Positions 25,845-39,070 of a stretch of 64,000 nucleotides of DNA are shown piece by piece. The stretch spans positions 6,042,501 to 6,106,500 of the forward strand of contig NC_083387.1 in NCBI RefSeq assembly GCF_031755915.1, given 5' to 3'. The first letter of the stretch is position 1. Every line of letters starts with the position of its first letter. The translations under genes were made by a program, and so were the position numbers. Origin of the DNA: Ziziphus jujuba. Taxonomy: Eukaryota > Streptophyta > Magnoliopsida > Rosales > Rhamnaceae. Under the pieces are notes generated by a model that made no database searches, was not told the DNA's origin, and saw only the letters and a list, made by a program, of their open reading frames with translations.

Positions 25845-26116
25845 TAGGGGTGGACAAAATCCAATCCAACCCGTTCAACCCGCCCAATCCAATCCATTTT
25901 TAACGGTTTGGATTGGATTTTTACATCAATTGGATTGGATTGGATTCAAAATATTATAAATTGTACGGATTGGATTGGTTATGGATTGGAAATATAAATC
26001 CAATCCAATCCAATCCAATCCAAATAATATATTATATAACTAAAAAATTATATATTTTTTATTTTTTTCATTTTTATATATTAATTTTTAAATTTTTTCC
26101 CATTTTTATATATTGA

Positions 26117-26156
<40 letters not shown>

Positions 26157-26961
26157 TTTCCTTTTACATCCCTATATCCCAAATCCCAAATCAAATTGTA
26201 AATTATAATCCTAAACTAAACATTTACCTTTGTTATCGCCTGCCACCAGTCCATCACTATCACCATAATATATATATATATTTTTACGTTCCCATCATAT
26301 ATATATATATATATATATCTACATATATTGTATCTAATTGTTACTTATATATATATATATATATATAAATGTTTAAATATAATTTATTGCTAATTTTATT
26401 ATTTTGATCTTTGTAAAGCTTACAGAATTAACTAAAATTAGTGAATCTGTCAACGTTGATTGACTTATGATTTACCAAAATTTTAAGGTTAAAAAAAAAA
26501 AGAAATTATGCATTGATTCTTGAGTGAATAAATTTTGACGAATGTATTATTTTACATTATTTGTTCTAACAATTTTAATTTGATTTTATAGGAGTGAGAT
26601 GATGACATAAACGTTTGGTATTTAAAAAGTGCATAATGTGTATCATTTGCTACATTTTCTTCTTTATTTTCCATTATAGACTATGTTGTATTATTCTAAT
26701 TGTATTTTATGTTTGGATAATTATAATTTATTATTTATATTTTAAATTTGGAATATTTTTTATTTGTATTATATATTTATAAATTAGTAAGTTTTAAACC
26801 GATCAACCAATCCAAACCAAACCGATCATAAATGGTTTGGTTTGGTTTGGATTTAATGTTTTAATGGTTTGGTTTGGATTGTAAATTAGAAAAACCGATA
26901 TGTATGGATTGGATTGTATTTCGGTCCAAAACCGAACCAATCCAATCCATGCCCACCCCTA
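25845..26961. mobile_element. hAT-like non-autonomous element with perfect 8-bp target duplication
   Basis: The termini TAGGGGTGG and CCACCCCTA are inverted repeats. They are flanked by identical 8-bp CCCTCACC at 25,837-25,844 and 26,962-26,969. The ends are rich in 'ccaatccaat'/'ggattggattgg' words and the interior is AT-rich (TA repeats at 26,126-26,148, 26,270-26,320 and 26,347-26,368). No transposase frame is visible. An 8-bp duplication with a 'taggggtg' end is typical of the hAT superfamily. The paralogous unit 1 near 16,910 ('accccttacccaaccc') lacks the element. Confidence 0.88.
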
Positions 26962-27031
26962 CCCTCACCCACCCAATTACGCCTGCTATTATTCTCCCAA
27001 ATCCAAATTATTTTTTCCTTCCTACCAAATT

Positions 27032-27035
<4 letters not shown>

Positions 27036-27097
<62 letters not shown>
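27036..27097. repeat. (CT)n microsatellite
   Basis: About 30 CT units in the leader-like part of duplication unit 2. The matching place in unit 1 (16,985-17,010) has only an interrupted CT tract, so this repeat grew after the duplication. Confidence 0.95.
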
Positions 27098-27100
<3 letters not shown>

Positions 27101-27690
27101 GTCCTCTATTCAATCTCTGCATAAAAATTCGATTATAAAAATAAAAAAATAAAAAAAAAATTCTATGCATAAAAAGTTTCATTCCCTTTGAATCAGCAAA
27201 CTGATACTTTTTAAATTCTTTTTCTTTTTAAAGAAATAATAACAATAATAAAGTCCTAATGATTTCTTTATAATAATAATAATAAAAATAGTGGTAGCAT
27301 AGTGCATAGCAAATAAAAGAAATCGACCGCTAACAATTTCAAAGTTGGAAAGCCTCTTAGAAACAAAGAGTAGTAATGCAAATATACCTGTAGTATGTGT
27401 CGGTGCCAAAAGTGACACTATCTAATAGCTTGGATTGTATACTAATAAAGAGAGTAAAGATGTCCTGATTTGTTATAAAACCCACCCACCACCGCCCCCC
27501 CAAATAGCCAAACCAGATAACAAAGACATAGTCCACAGCCTTTCCATATTTAAATAAGTGACTTTTATTGTCGATGCAATTTAATGAAACGTGCTGCATT
27601 TGCAGATTTTTGACAGTGAGGAGGAGGAGGACTTATCCTACAGTTTCGCTTCTGGTAATTCTAAAAAACTTTATCGTATAAGAAAAATGT

Positions 27691-28450
27691 TTAAACAATT
27701 CAACACGTAATGTTTAAAATAAGTAAATAAATAAAAATCAGCAAGACGTTAAACTGGAAGCAATTACAGTGCACAGTTGTTTAAACAAAACTTTCTTGGA
27801 CAAAATAATGAAAATAATATTGGCATGATCGAAAATTCAAGAATAAAAGTTTTAGAAAAACTAAGCCTAGCGGAGCAGGCACAGCTTCTCCAAGACAATC
27901 TGGAACCCAAACAAGGCCAAAGACCCACCTATCATTCAATATAATATTCAACATTAGGATGATTAATATAGATATCAGAGTAGGCCTGCTCTGTCTAATT
28001 AAAAAATGTATATACACAACCAGTTTTAAGCGGAAAGGGTATAAACAGTTTGTGTTATCTAATCTTAGTGAGTAGTAATTTGTAAACACCGAAAAGTTAT
28101 AATACTTGGTTTGCTTTCAACCAAAATGAAAATTTAAGATTTGACAACAATGAGCTTCAAAGCCCACGACAATATCGGATCTGAACACATTGTTGCAACG
28201 TGATAAGAATAATAAATATAAATGAAGGATGTTTCGCTACATATTTCGAATAAGAAATATAATTGTATGGTATTTACCCAAAAAAAAAAAAAAAAAGGAA
28301 ATATAATTGGAGAGTAATACATAGCGAGCCTTTCACATATCAAGAGAGTCGAATATTACTTAATATCCAAAATACAAAACCGAGAGTCGACTTTTGAAAT
28401 AGAATAGCAACTTCTAATCCAAAATACAAGCAAATGCCAGAGTCAACCTT
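27691..28450. other. Intergenic DNA downstream of RPT2
   Basis: AT-rich, with an A-run at 28,280-28,296. It contains the 3' UTR of the minus-strand RPT2 gene near its right edge. Open frames are short and unrecognised. Confidence 0.5.
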
Positions 28451-31446
<2,996 letters not shown>

Positions 31447-31469
31447 GGTTTTCCGATTATCCGAACCTG

Positions 31470-31473
<4 letters not shown>

Positions 31474-31510
<37 letters not shown>
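31474..31510. repeat. (GA)n microsatellite in the RPT2 5' leader
   Basis: About 18 units, reading (CT)n on the RPT2 sense strand, 28-64 bases upstream of the chosen start codon. CT repeats in plant 5' leaders are common and can affect expression; the effect here is unknown. Confidence 0.9.
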
Positions 31511-31513
<3 letters not shown>

Positions 31514-31808
31514 ATGGAAATTATTGGGTTCGCGATTTAAAGGAGTAGTAGTCTTTGGGAACAAGTTATTCAGTATTTTCAGTCTCCAAATAGGTTTACA
31601 TTGTTGAAACATGGGTCGGGTATTGATGTGGTGTTAGGTTAGAAACTTTTGTGGGTTGGGTATTGTTTTTAATTTGGGCTTAAAACATATGAGGTAGGCC
31701 CAATATGGAGGCTTCAATTCTTAATTAAGCCCAAGAATAGATTTGGTTAATTTTTATTTTTCTTTTATTATTTTAACTCAACTCTTCGCTTTTTTATTCA
31801 CTTAAAAC

Positions 31809-31842
<34 letters not shown>

Positions 31843-32780
31843 AAAAAAAATCCTCATTTTTTTCTTATTTGACGTGAAACTGAATTTTCATTAAGAAGGA
31901 TATGCTTTACATCATCCCGATCCGGATCTTATGCGTTTTTTTTTTGTTTTTTTTTTTTGTTTTTTTCCCTATCCTTCTTTGAATTGTAATGTTGAATGTA
32001 CATATTAGAATGGAATCTTTCCAATTTGTATCCTGTATGTGGCGAATGCCCACAATTGAACCTAGAATCAAGAACACCTTTTCAGGTTGCTTGACCACAA
32101 GGCTGCGAGATTTGGCAATTTTTCGTATCCTTTTATATATATATGTGAGAAATACGCGCTATGCCCTATACAAGCATGCATTATTGGAATTAAGAGCTTA
32201 AACAGCATGCAGTGAATACTTCATTTTTTTCTACCTTTAAAAGTAGGTTATTCAATTTTTTTTATTACAGCAGGTTACTCATCTTCCTTCAGATATTTTT
32301 GCCCTTTGTTATATAAATATATATTTTGTACTTCTATATGTCATTTGCCAGTGCAACAGGATGCTAATGGGTTTGCTAAATTCTCGTTTATGAAAATATG
32401 ATAACGGAAAGGGAAAAAACGAAAGAATTTTTATTTTTTATTTTTATTTATTTATTTTTTTAACTTATGTCAAATTGAGGAAGGGAGAGCCATTATCATC
32501 TAGGCTGCCCAAAGGGAGAGTCAAGGATGTTAGTTTATTTATTTTTTTGTTTCTTCCGTAACTATTAAAGAGTAATAACAGTTAAGGAAGACCCAAAAAA
32601 AAAAATAATAATAATAAAATTAAATTAAATTAATGATCGATCATTAGGGTAATATACTTGTCATAAATGCATAGGAAAGAAATTAATTAATGAGCAGCAT
32701 TTTTCTTTTGACAAAAAATTTAATAAGCAACATAAATAAATTCTCCAATTAGTAGTGTAATAAGTTTTGGTGTAAGCTTG
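31511..32780. other. Intergenic DNA between RPT2 and the SPH cluster
   Basis: AT-rich, with long A and T runs at 31,808-31,850 and 31,937-31,965. A stretch near 32,345-32,400 ('gtgcaacaggatgctaatgg') also occurs upstream of other SPH copies (46,833, 53,520), so duplicated SPH upstream DNA begins here. Confidence 0.55.
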
Positions 32781-33291
32781 GTATAAATAGATCAAAAAAC
32801 TTAAAATTTTAGTCCCATAAACTCAAAAAAAGAGAAGTAGAGCTACAAATTATTATCGAAAAATGAAAGGTACAAACATGTATGTTGTGGTATTATTCCT
32901 ATAGGGTGCGTTTTAGTCATGACGATTAACCAGCTTTGTTGTTGCCAGAATTTATTTGACGTCGACAAATGGTACGTGCACGTCGTCAATGGATTGAGCA
33001 CCGGTCGTATTTTGTTTGTCCATTGCGAGTCCAAAGATGATGATATTGGTGAGCATTATCCTGCGGAAGGGGAGTGAGATTAGTTGGAGTTTTAATATCA
33101 ACTTCTTTGCACCCACTCTGTTGTGGTGTTATACAGACCATCAACATGCCGCATTTAATGTGTTTTGAGATCGTCCATGGCTTGAAGACAGATGCAACTT
33201 AAAAACTTGCATTGGCCATTATAGGTTTTAACTCGAAAACATTCCTTTAAATCATGATGAGTTAATTCACACATGGAAACCAGGATGGTAA
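32781..33291 (+). pseudogene. S1-family (SPH) pseudogene 1
   Basis: A TATA box 'gtataaatag' (32,781-32,790) lies 80 bases before the ATG at 32,863. The sequence aligns throughout with the intact SPH genes: HVVNGLS, a His-Cys-x-Ser-Lys-Asp-Asp-Asp block, a Trp-Cys-Tyr-Thr-Asp-His-Gln-His-Ala-Ala block, and a final HTWKPGW-like end before TAA at 33,289. It is broken by a stop after the first 13 codons ('ctatag'), frameshifts, in-frame stops ('tgagat', 'tttgagatc') and a deletion where TAKDDGFYL should be. It is a dead copy of a small secreted cysteine protein of the plant self-incompatibility S1 family. Confidence 0.85.
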
Positions 33292-33946
33292 AATATTGTA
33301 AAATGTAAAGAAAGCTTTGTCAAGGCTCAAATTTATAAATTTCAAAAAAAAAAAAAATTTTTTGATCATATAAATTTCAATAAATTAAACAAACTTAATT
33401 GGCATCCAAGTTTTGTTTTTTTTTTTTTTTTGTTTTTGGCATCCAAGGCTGATATATTAGATGGTGTTTATGACTAATGGATTATTTTATTTAAATAATT
33501 GAAAGTACGCTATAAAAATACAATATTATAATATTCACTGAGTCATATTAAATGTTGTGGCTTTTTTGAAAGATATTGATAAAATAAATACATATGTTAT
33601 TTGTAATTTCATTTATTCTTATAAATTTTAGAATAGCACAACGCTAATCAATTAATTTCTTCCTTTTATTTTTTTTTCTTTTTTTGGGAAAAAGGTCCAC
33701 AATTCTATGATAAAAACAAGTTGCTGAAATTAATGACCATTAATTAGCCCGTGACCATATATTGACCAAAAAGTAAAAAATGAAAATCAGAAATGATCGT
33801 TAAGCTGATCTCTATTATCAACAGAAATATTAAGTAATCAGAATGTTACCTCATTCTATAAACGTCATAAAAAAAATATAAATAAATAAATAAGTCCCCT
33901 AAACTCAAAAAAGAGAACCAGAGCTAGCTAGGACATTATTAAAACA
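33292..33946. other. Spacer between SPH pseudogenes 1 and 2
   Basis: AT-rich with T-runs at 33,415-33,434 and 33,667-33,684. The last part ('ctcaaaaaagagaaccagagc', 33,903-33,923) is the duplicated SPH leader. Nothing else is supported. Confidence 0.5.
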
Positions 33947-34175
33947 ATGAGAGCTTCGAATCTCTATGGCGTAATTTTTAGCCATGGTGAGTAACCCATT
34001 CCACTTATCAAATGGCATTTGCGCGTCTTCAATGGATTGAATGCTGGTCGGATATTGTTTTGTCCAATGCAAGTCCAGAGATAATGATCTTGGCGAGCAT
34101 AATCTAGCTGTAAGAGATGAATTTACTTAGAAATTTAGGAATAATTTTTGGAGATCCATTCTTTTCAAGTACTAC

Positions 34176-34460
34176 TGTTGGATTTTAGTACAAAAAAACA
34201 CGGCAAAAACGAAAGAGAAAGAAGCTTAAACTGGTGTGGTATAGACACCCTTGTTCATTATGGACATAGCATATAACCACAAATTTTCAGAAACAGTAAA
34301 CCATCTAATTTTCACCTACTACTGTGGTAATCATATTGCCAAAAGACAAGTCATACTTTGGCTACCTAATACAACAGTGTTTTTATCAAAAACTGAAAGT
34401 ACAGCAACTAATCATTACAAAGCAACTTATGACAGCAACAAAAGTGACATTACACTAACA
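34176..34460 (-). repeat. Copia-2 3' LTR
   Basis: Starts 'tgttggattttag' and ends 'ttacactaaca' on the plus strand. It is uninterrupted and serves as the empty-site reference for insertion B in the other LTR ('catactttggctacc'). Confidence 0.95.
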
Positions 34461-34823
34461 CTCCTTCTTGACACTTTTGCTGGAAACACTAAGATCATTT
34501 CTTAATGTTTCAAACCTGTTTCTTGGCAAAGCTTTCATCAAAATATCAACAAGTTGGACCTCATAACTGCAATGAACTAGCTTCACTTCACGATTTCTTT
34601 CAGCTTCTCTCATAGCATGATATTTGACTGGAATATGTTTTGTTCTTCTATGTTGACCTAGATTTTCAGCAATGGAAATTGCAGACTTGTTATCACAGTA
34701 TATTGTGGTAGCTTTTTCTTGCCTCTCATTTAAATCAACAAGTAACTTCCTTAGCTATAAAGCTTGATTTGAAGCAACAATATATTCAGCTTCAGCTGTG
34801 GATTGAGCAACTGAACCCTGTTT
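34461..34823 (-). pseudogene. Copia-2 RNase H, broken
   Basis: Continues the RT frame leftward with QSTAEAEYIVASNQA and TTIYCDNKSA, which are copia RNase H motifs. In-frame stops follow 'GIFSWSS' at about 34,824 and 'SNQAL' at about 34,755. Confidence 0.75.
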
Positions 34824-35999
34824 TTATGAGCTCCATGAAAAAATACCTGAACCAAGAGAAAATAAGTACCCTGAAGTACTTTTTGAATCCTCCATGCAAC
34901 CGGCCCAATCACTATCAACATAGCCCATTAACTTGCCTTCTTCTTGCTTCAAAAACCAAACACCATAGTCTATGGTGCCTCTAATGCACCTTAGCACTCT
35001 TTTAGCTGCAGAATAATGCATATGTAAAGGAGCATGCATAAATCTGGAAAGCAAACTCACAGAAAACATAATGTCAAGTCTAGAAGCACATAAATACAGC
35101 AAACTTCCAATAAGACTTCTATAGGTTGAAACTTCAATCTTGGCAGCACCATCTTCAAGTTCAAATTTTTTATTGTAAACCATTGGAGTGTCGGCTGGAT
35201 TACACTTCTTCATGTCAAACTTTTTGAGTAGTTCCACAGCATACTTCTTTTGGGATAAGAAAATACCATGACTAAATTGATATATCTCCATGCCAAGAAA
35301 GTAGTTCATCACTCCTAAATCTGACATTTCAAACACCTTTTGCATTTCAGATTTAAACTCCAACACACTTTGTGAATCTCCTCCTGTAACAAACAAGTCA
35401 TCAACATATAGAGAAACAATCAATTTTTCATCATTTGAACCTGACTTCACATACAAAATAGGCTCATTCTCACTCCTTTTAAATCCTTTTCCAACAAGGT
35501 GTGAGTCAATTCTGCTATACCAAGCTCTGAGAGCTTGCTTCAAGCCATAAAGAGCCTTATGCAATTTATAAACTTTGTCTTCCTTTCCTTGAACAATAAA
35601 GCCTTCAGGTTGTTCAACATATATTTCTTCCTCCAGGTAACCATTTAGAAATCCAGATTTCACATCTAAATGGTAAGCTTTCCAGCCCTTTTGAGGGGCA
35701 AGTGCTAGTAAAAATCTGATTGTTTCATGTCTCGCAACTGGTGCAAACGTATCTCCATAATCAATACCAGGTTGCTGCACATAACCTTTAACTACCAATC
35801 TTGCTTTATGCTTATTTATTGTACCATTAGCATTGACCTTGATCCTAAAGACCCATTTCACTCCAATGACCTTTTTGCCTTGGGGTTTGTTCACCAATTC
35901 CCAAGTTTTGTTTTTGCCAATCATATTGATTTCCGTTTTCATGGCCTCTCTCCATGTCTCAAGCTGATTTGCATCATTGAAAGTAATTGGATCACACAA
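34824..35999 (-). CDS. Copia-2 reverse transcriptase (uninterrupted frame)
   Basis: An open frame of about 391 codons. It has the RT start block (ETWREAMKTEINMI, then VIGVKWVFRIKVNANGT), the HKARLVVKGYVQQPGIDY block, and KSGFLNGYLEEEIYVEQPEG. The catalytic Y-V-D-D is within LIVSLYVDDLFVTGGD. It continues into the connection domain (YRSLIGSLLYL, SDWAGCMEDSKSTSGYLFSL) and stops in front of the RNase H active region. It is transposon polyprotein, not a host gene. Retaining about 1.17 kb of open frame while the rest is broken suggests moderate age. Confidence 0.9.
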   Translation of the reverse strand: MCDPITFNDANQLETWREAMKTEINMIGKNKTWELVNKPQGKKVIGVKWVFRIKVNANGTINKHKARLVVKGYVQQPGIDYGDTFAPVARHETIRFLLALAPQKGWKAYHLDVKSGFLNGYLEEEIYVEQPEGFIVQGKEDKVYKLHKALYGLKQALRAWYSRIDSHLVGKGFKRSENEPILYVKSGSNDEKLIVSLYVDDLFVTGGDSQSVLEFKSEMQKVFEMSDLGVMNYFLGMEIYQFSHGIFLSQKKYAVELLKKFDMKKCNPADTPMVYNKKFELEDGAAKIEVSTYRSLIGSLLYLCASRLDIMFSVSLLSRFMHAPLHMHYSAAKRVLRCIRGTIDYGVWFLKQEEGKLMGYVDSDWAGCMEDSKSTSGYLFSLGSGIFSWSS

Positions 36000-36024
36000 T
36001 GCTAGGTTGCATCTTTGATATTCA

Positions 36025-36433
36025 TCAGTTAATGGTCTTGTACCTCGAACATCGGACAGAGGTCTTATAGCTCAGATATCGGATAGGGATTTTGTATCTC
36101 GGACATCAGACAGGGGTCTTGTAGCTTGGACATTGGACAGGAGTCTTGTATCTTAGACATCGGACAGGGGTTTGGTATCTCGGACATCGGACAGGGGTCT
36201 TATAGCTCGGACATCGAACATGAGTCTTGTATTTCGGATATCGGACAGGGGTCTTGTATCTCGAACATTTCTCTCGGATGCATCAGTGAAGGGTCTTGTA
36301 CCTCTTATGTTTATCCCGGATGCATCAGTCAGAGGTCTTGTACCTTGGATGCTTATCTCGGATACATTAGTCAGAGGTCTTGTACCTCGGATGCTTTTCT
36401 CATATACATCAGTCAAGAATCTTGTATCTTAGA
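36025..36433. repeat. Minisatellite in copia-2 pol: about eight 27-bp and four 42-bp units
   Basis: On the plus strand the array repeats 'acaggggtcttgtatctcgg' plus 'acatcgg' (27 bp, about 8 times from 36,030), then 'agtcagaggtcttgtacct' with a longer spacer (42 bp, about 4 times to 36,433). On the sense (minus) strand each unit encodes a version of R-x-T-R-P-L-(S/T)-D. This is the motif that occurs once in copia polyproteins just before RT; the last unit leads directly into YQRCNLALCDPITF. It is in-frame tandem growth of one peptide segment in the integrase-RT linker. Confidence 0.9.
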
Positions 36434-37670
36434 TTCCAGCAGCATCTTCATCATTTGAATCATTCTCCTCCTGAATCTCGTCATGTTATTGGATAAACTT
36501 CTTTTTTGAGGCTTGAACTTCACTTTTTTTCCAATTCTAAACAGCAGCTTCATCAACTTTAACATTCCTACTAACAATTAGCTTGTTAGTTTTCAAATGA
36601 TATACTCTGTAACCTTTTGCTGTGCTGCTGTAACTAACAAAAATTCCTATATCAGCTTTTTGATCCAACTTATCTCTCTTAATTTCAGGAACATGTGTAT
36701 AACAAATGCTCCCGAATATCTTCAAATGCTCCATAGTAGGCTTGACCCCATACCACACCTCATATGGAGTTTTAAACTCCAATGCTTTAGTTGGTAATCT
36801 ATTTAGCAAATACACTGAGGTGTTCACTATTTCAGCCCAAAACTTCTTTGGTAATTACTTCTCAAACAATAAGCATCTACACATCTCCATAATAGTCCTG
36901 TTCTTCCTCTCACTAACACCATTTTGCTGAGGAGTATATGGAGAGGTCAGCTGATGTTGAATTCCAGCTTCTTTGCATTTCAACTCAAACTTTTGAGCTA
37001 TATATTCAGTCCCATTATCAGATCATATCACCTTGATGCTACATTTTACTTGATTTTCTACCATGGCTTTAAAGCAGGTGATAAGCTCAACAACTTCAGA
37101 TTTTTGTTTCAGAAAATATACCCAGCACATTCTAGAGAAATCTTCTATGAAAGTGAGAAAATATCTACTACCGTTGATAGAATTCCCATTCATAGGTCCA
37201 TATACATCATTATGAATTAACTGAAGCTTTTCAAAGGCTCTCCAAGCGCCTTTCGAAGGAAATGGCAGCCTTTGTTGCTTACCAAGCTGACACACTTCGC
37301 ACACTTCTAGGTTTTTGCTAACAGCAGGTATATTCTCCACCAATTTTTTTTCATGCATTAGATTCAAGGAGTCATAGTTAAAATGACCAAGTCTTTTATG
37401 CCACAACTTAGATTCATCACTAGTTTTGGCATAAAAAAACATTATTACCCTTCTTGTTCCACTCTACCACAAAGCTTTTATCTTTCATTCCAATATATAG
37501 AATTTCACTTCCATGTTGATCATATATTATGCAAGACTTATCTCGAAAATTAAAAAAATATCCATTTTCAAGCATTTGTCCCACACTTAATAAGCTTTGA
37601 TTAATTTCGTGTACATATAACACATTTGAAATGAGTTTAGTACCTATTGAAGTTTCCACAGCCACTTCTC
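36434..37670 (-). pseudogene. Copia-2 integrase region
   Basis: Reading leftward: the GAG-pre-integrase zinc module (KLWHKRLGHFNYDSL, then CEVCQLGKQ) at 37,442-37,280; the catalytic core with HNDVYGPM and ESFIEDFSR-like blocks; a stop replacing Arg in 'VI*SDNGTEY' near 37,020; then the PYTPQQNGVSERKNR block near 36,900; and the C-terminal LNRLPTKALEFKTPYEVWYG block (36,810-36,740). Frameshifts lie near 37,440 and 36,855. It is non-functional as it stands. Confidence 0.85.
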
Positions 37671-38793
37671 CTTTGCCTTGAACTTGAATAAAATCTCAAT
37701 TTTCTATTTGCACTTTGGAAACAAAGCTTCTATCCAAGGTCTTGAAGAGATCAACATCATGAGTCATATGTTGAGTGCAACCACTATCCACCAACCTAGC
37801 TTATTTGCTGCCGTTTTCTACATAACATGTAGCAACAAACAGCATTTCCTCACTTTGCCGTGCTTCATCAGCAATTTCTACTTGGTGTGCTTGTTGCATT
37901 GGTCCTCCTTTGTTTTTGCAAACTTTTTCAATATGTCCCAGTTGTTTGCAAACTCTACATTGAACATTTGGCCTAAACCAACAATATTTTTCAGGATGGT
38001 TGTCCTTTTCGCAATAAGAGCACGTCGTAAACTTCTTTCTTTCACCTTCTCTGCTTGTACCAGCACCATGTTTTCCTTTGATATTACTTCCTCCACCTTG
38101 CTGCTTCCTTTGATTATTATTTCCTGGAGCCTTACTTTTTTGTAATGCTAAAAAAGCACTTTCTGAGGTTTCTTTTTGTCTTATAGATATTCTTTATTCA
38201 GTTGCTTGTAAAGCATTAACAAGCTCTGACAAAGAAATATGATTCAGGTCTCTTGACTCCTTCAAGGATGATATCTTTGTTTCGAACTTTTCTAGTAAGC
38301 TGACCAGCACTTTCTCCACCACTCTTTATCTCCTAGCTCCTCTCCAAGAATTCTGATCTGGTTTACTACTTTCATAAGTCTGTCAATAAAGTCTTTTACT
38401 AACTCAGAATCCTTCATTCTTAAAGTTTCGAACTCCCTCCTTAAGTTCAAAACCTGCATTTATCTTGTTCTTGCACTTCTCTGGAACTCTTCTTTTAGCT
38501 TGTCCCAGACCTCTTTAGCTGTAGTGCAAGCTATAATTTTGGTGAACATCACTTCTGAAACACCAGCATGTAAGGCAGATAAAGCCTTAAACTTTTTAGC
38601 AACCTCCTCACTATGTTGCTTTATTTGAGCGATAGTGGGATTTATTGTCAAAGGGGGAGGATTTTTTTTCGGTCTCTACTACTTCCCACAAGTCAAAAGC
38701 TTGAAGGTAAGCTTTCATTTTTATAGAACACATGGCATAATTTTCTCCAGAAAATATAGGAGGTGATGGAGCAGAAAAATGAGTTGAAGCCAT
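37671..38793 (-). pseudogene. Copia-2 gag and protease region
   Basis: Gag starts at 38,793 with MASTHFSAPSPPIFSGENY. It continues through LWEVVETE and the segment ending VWDKLKEEFQ near 38,465, with a frame change near 38,650. A zinc knuckle C-R-V-C-x4-H-x4-C lies at about 37,918-37,959, with a second Cys/His cluster upstream. The protease motif LVDSGCTQHMT lies near 37,765-37,800. Frames are broken in several places. Confidence 0.82.
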
Positions 38794-39070
38794 TTAGAAA
38801 GGAAGGAAAGGTAGAATGAAGGTTTCTTGTATTTTTGCTATTTCACTCACAGCCCCTCTAAGATCATTAGAGCTCTGATACCATTTGTTGGATTTTAGAA
38901 CAAAAAAACACCGCAAAAATGAAAGAGAAAGAAGCTTAAACTGGTGTGGTCTAGACACCCTCGTTCATTATAGACATAGCATATAACCACAAGTTTTCAG
39001 AAACAGTAAACCACCTAATTTTCACCTATTACTGTGGTAATCATATTGCCAAAAGACAAACCATACTTTG

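Larger units (their letters stand above)
25357..27690. repeat. Segmental duplication, unit 2 (main piece)
   Basis: Continues the homology to 16,320-18,230 to the right of copia-1. It includes the 'ggtctaggaaattc' block (25,629), the 'cattcaagaaagattcttct' block (25,715), the CT-rich leader (27,036-27,125) and 'gaatcagcaaactg' (27,190). It is interrupted by a hAT-like element at 25,845-26,961. No protein gene is supported; the frames in the (CT)n region are low-complexity artefacts. Confidence 0.7.

Noticed and set aside
26874..27182. Frames of Leu-Ser or Arg-Glu dipeptides
   Set aside because: Translation of the (CT)n microsatellite only.
36126..36458. Plus-strand frame of repeated Asp-Ile-Gly-Gln-like peptides
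   Set aside because: It is the antisense of the copia-2 minisatellite; the sense strand carries the known pol motif.
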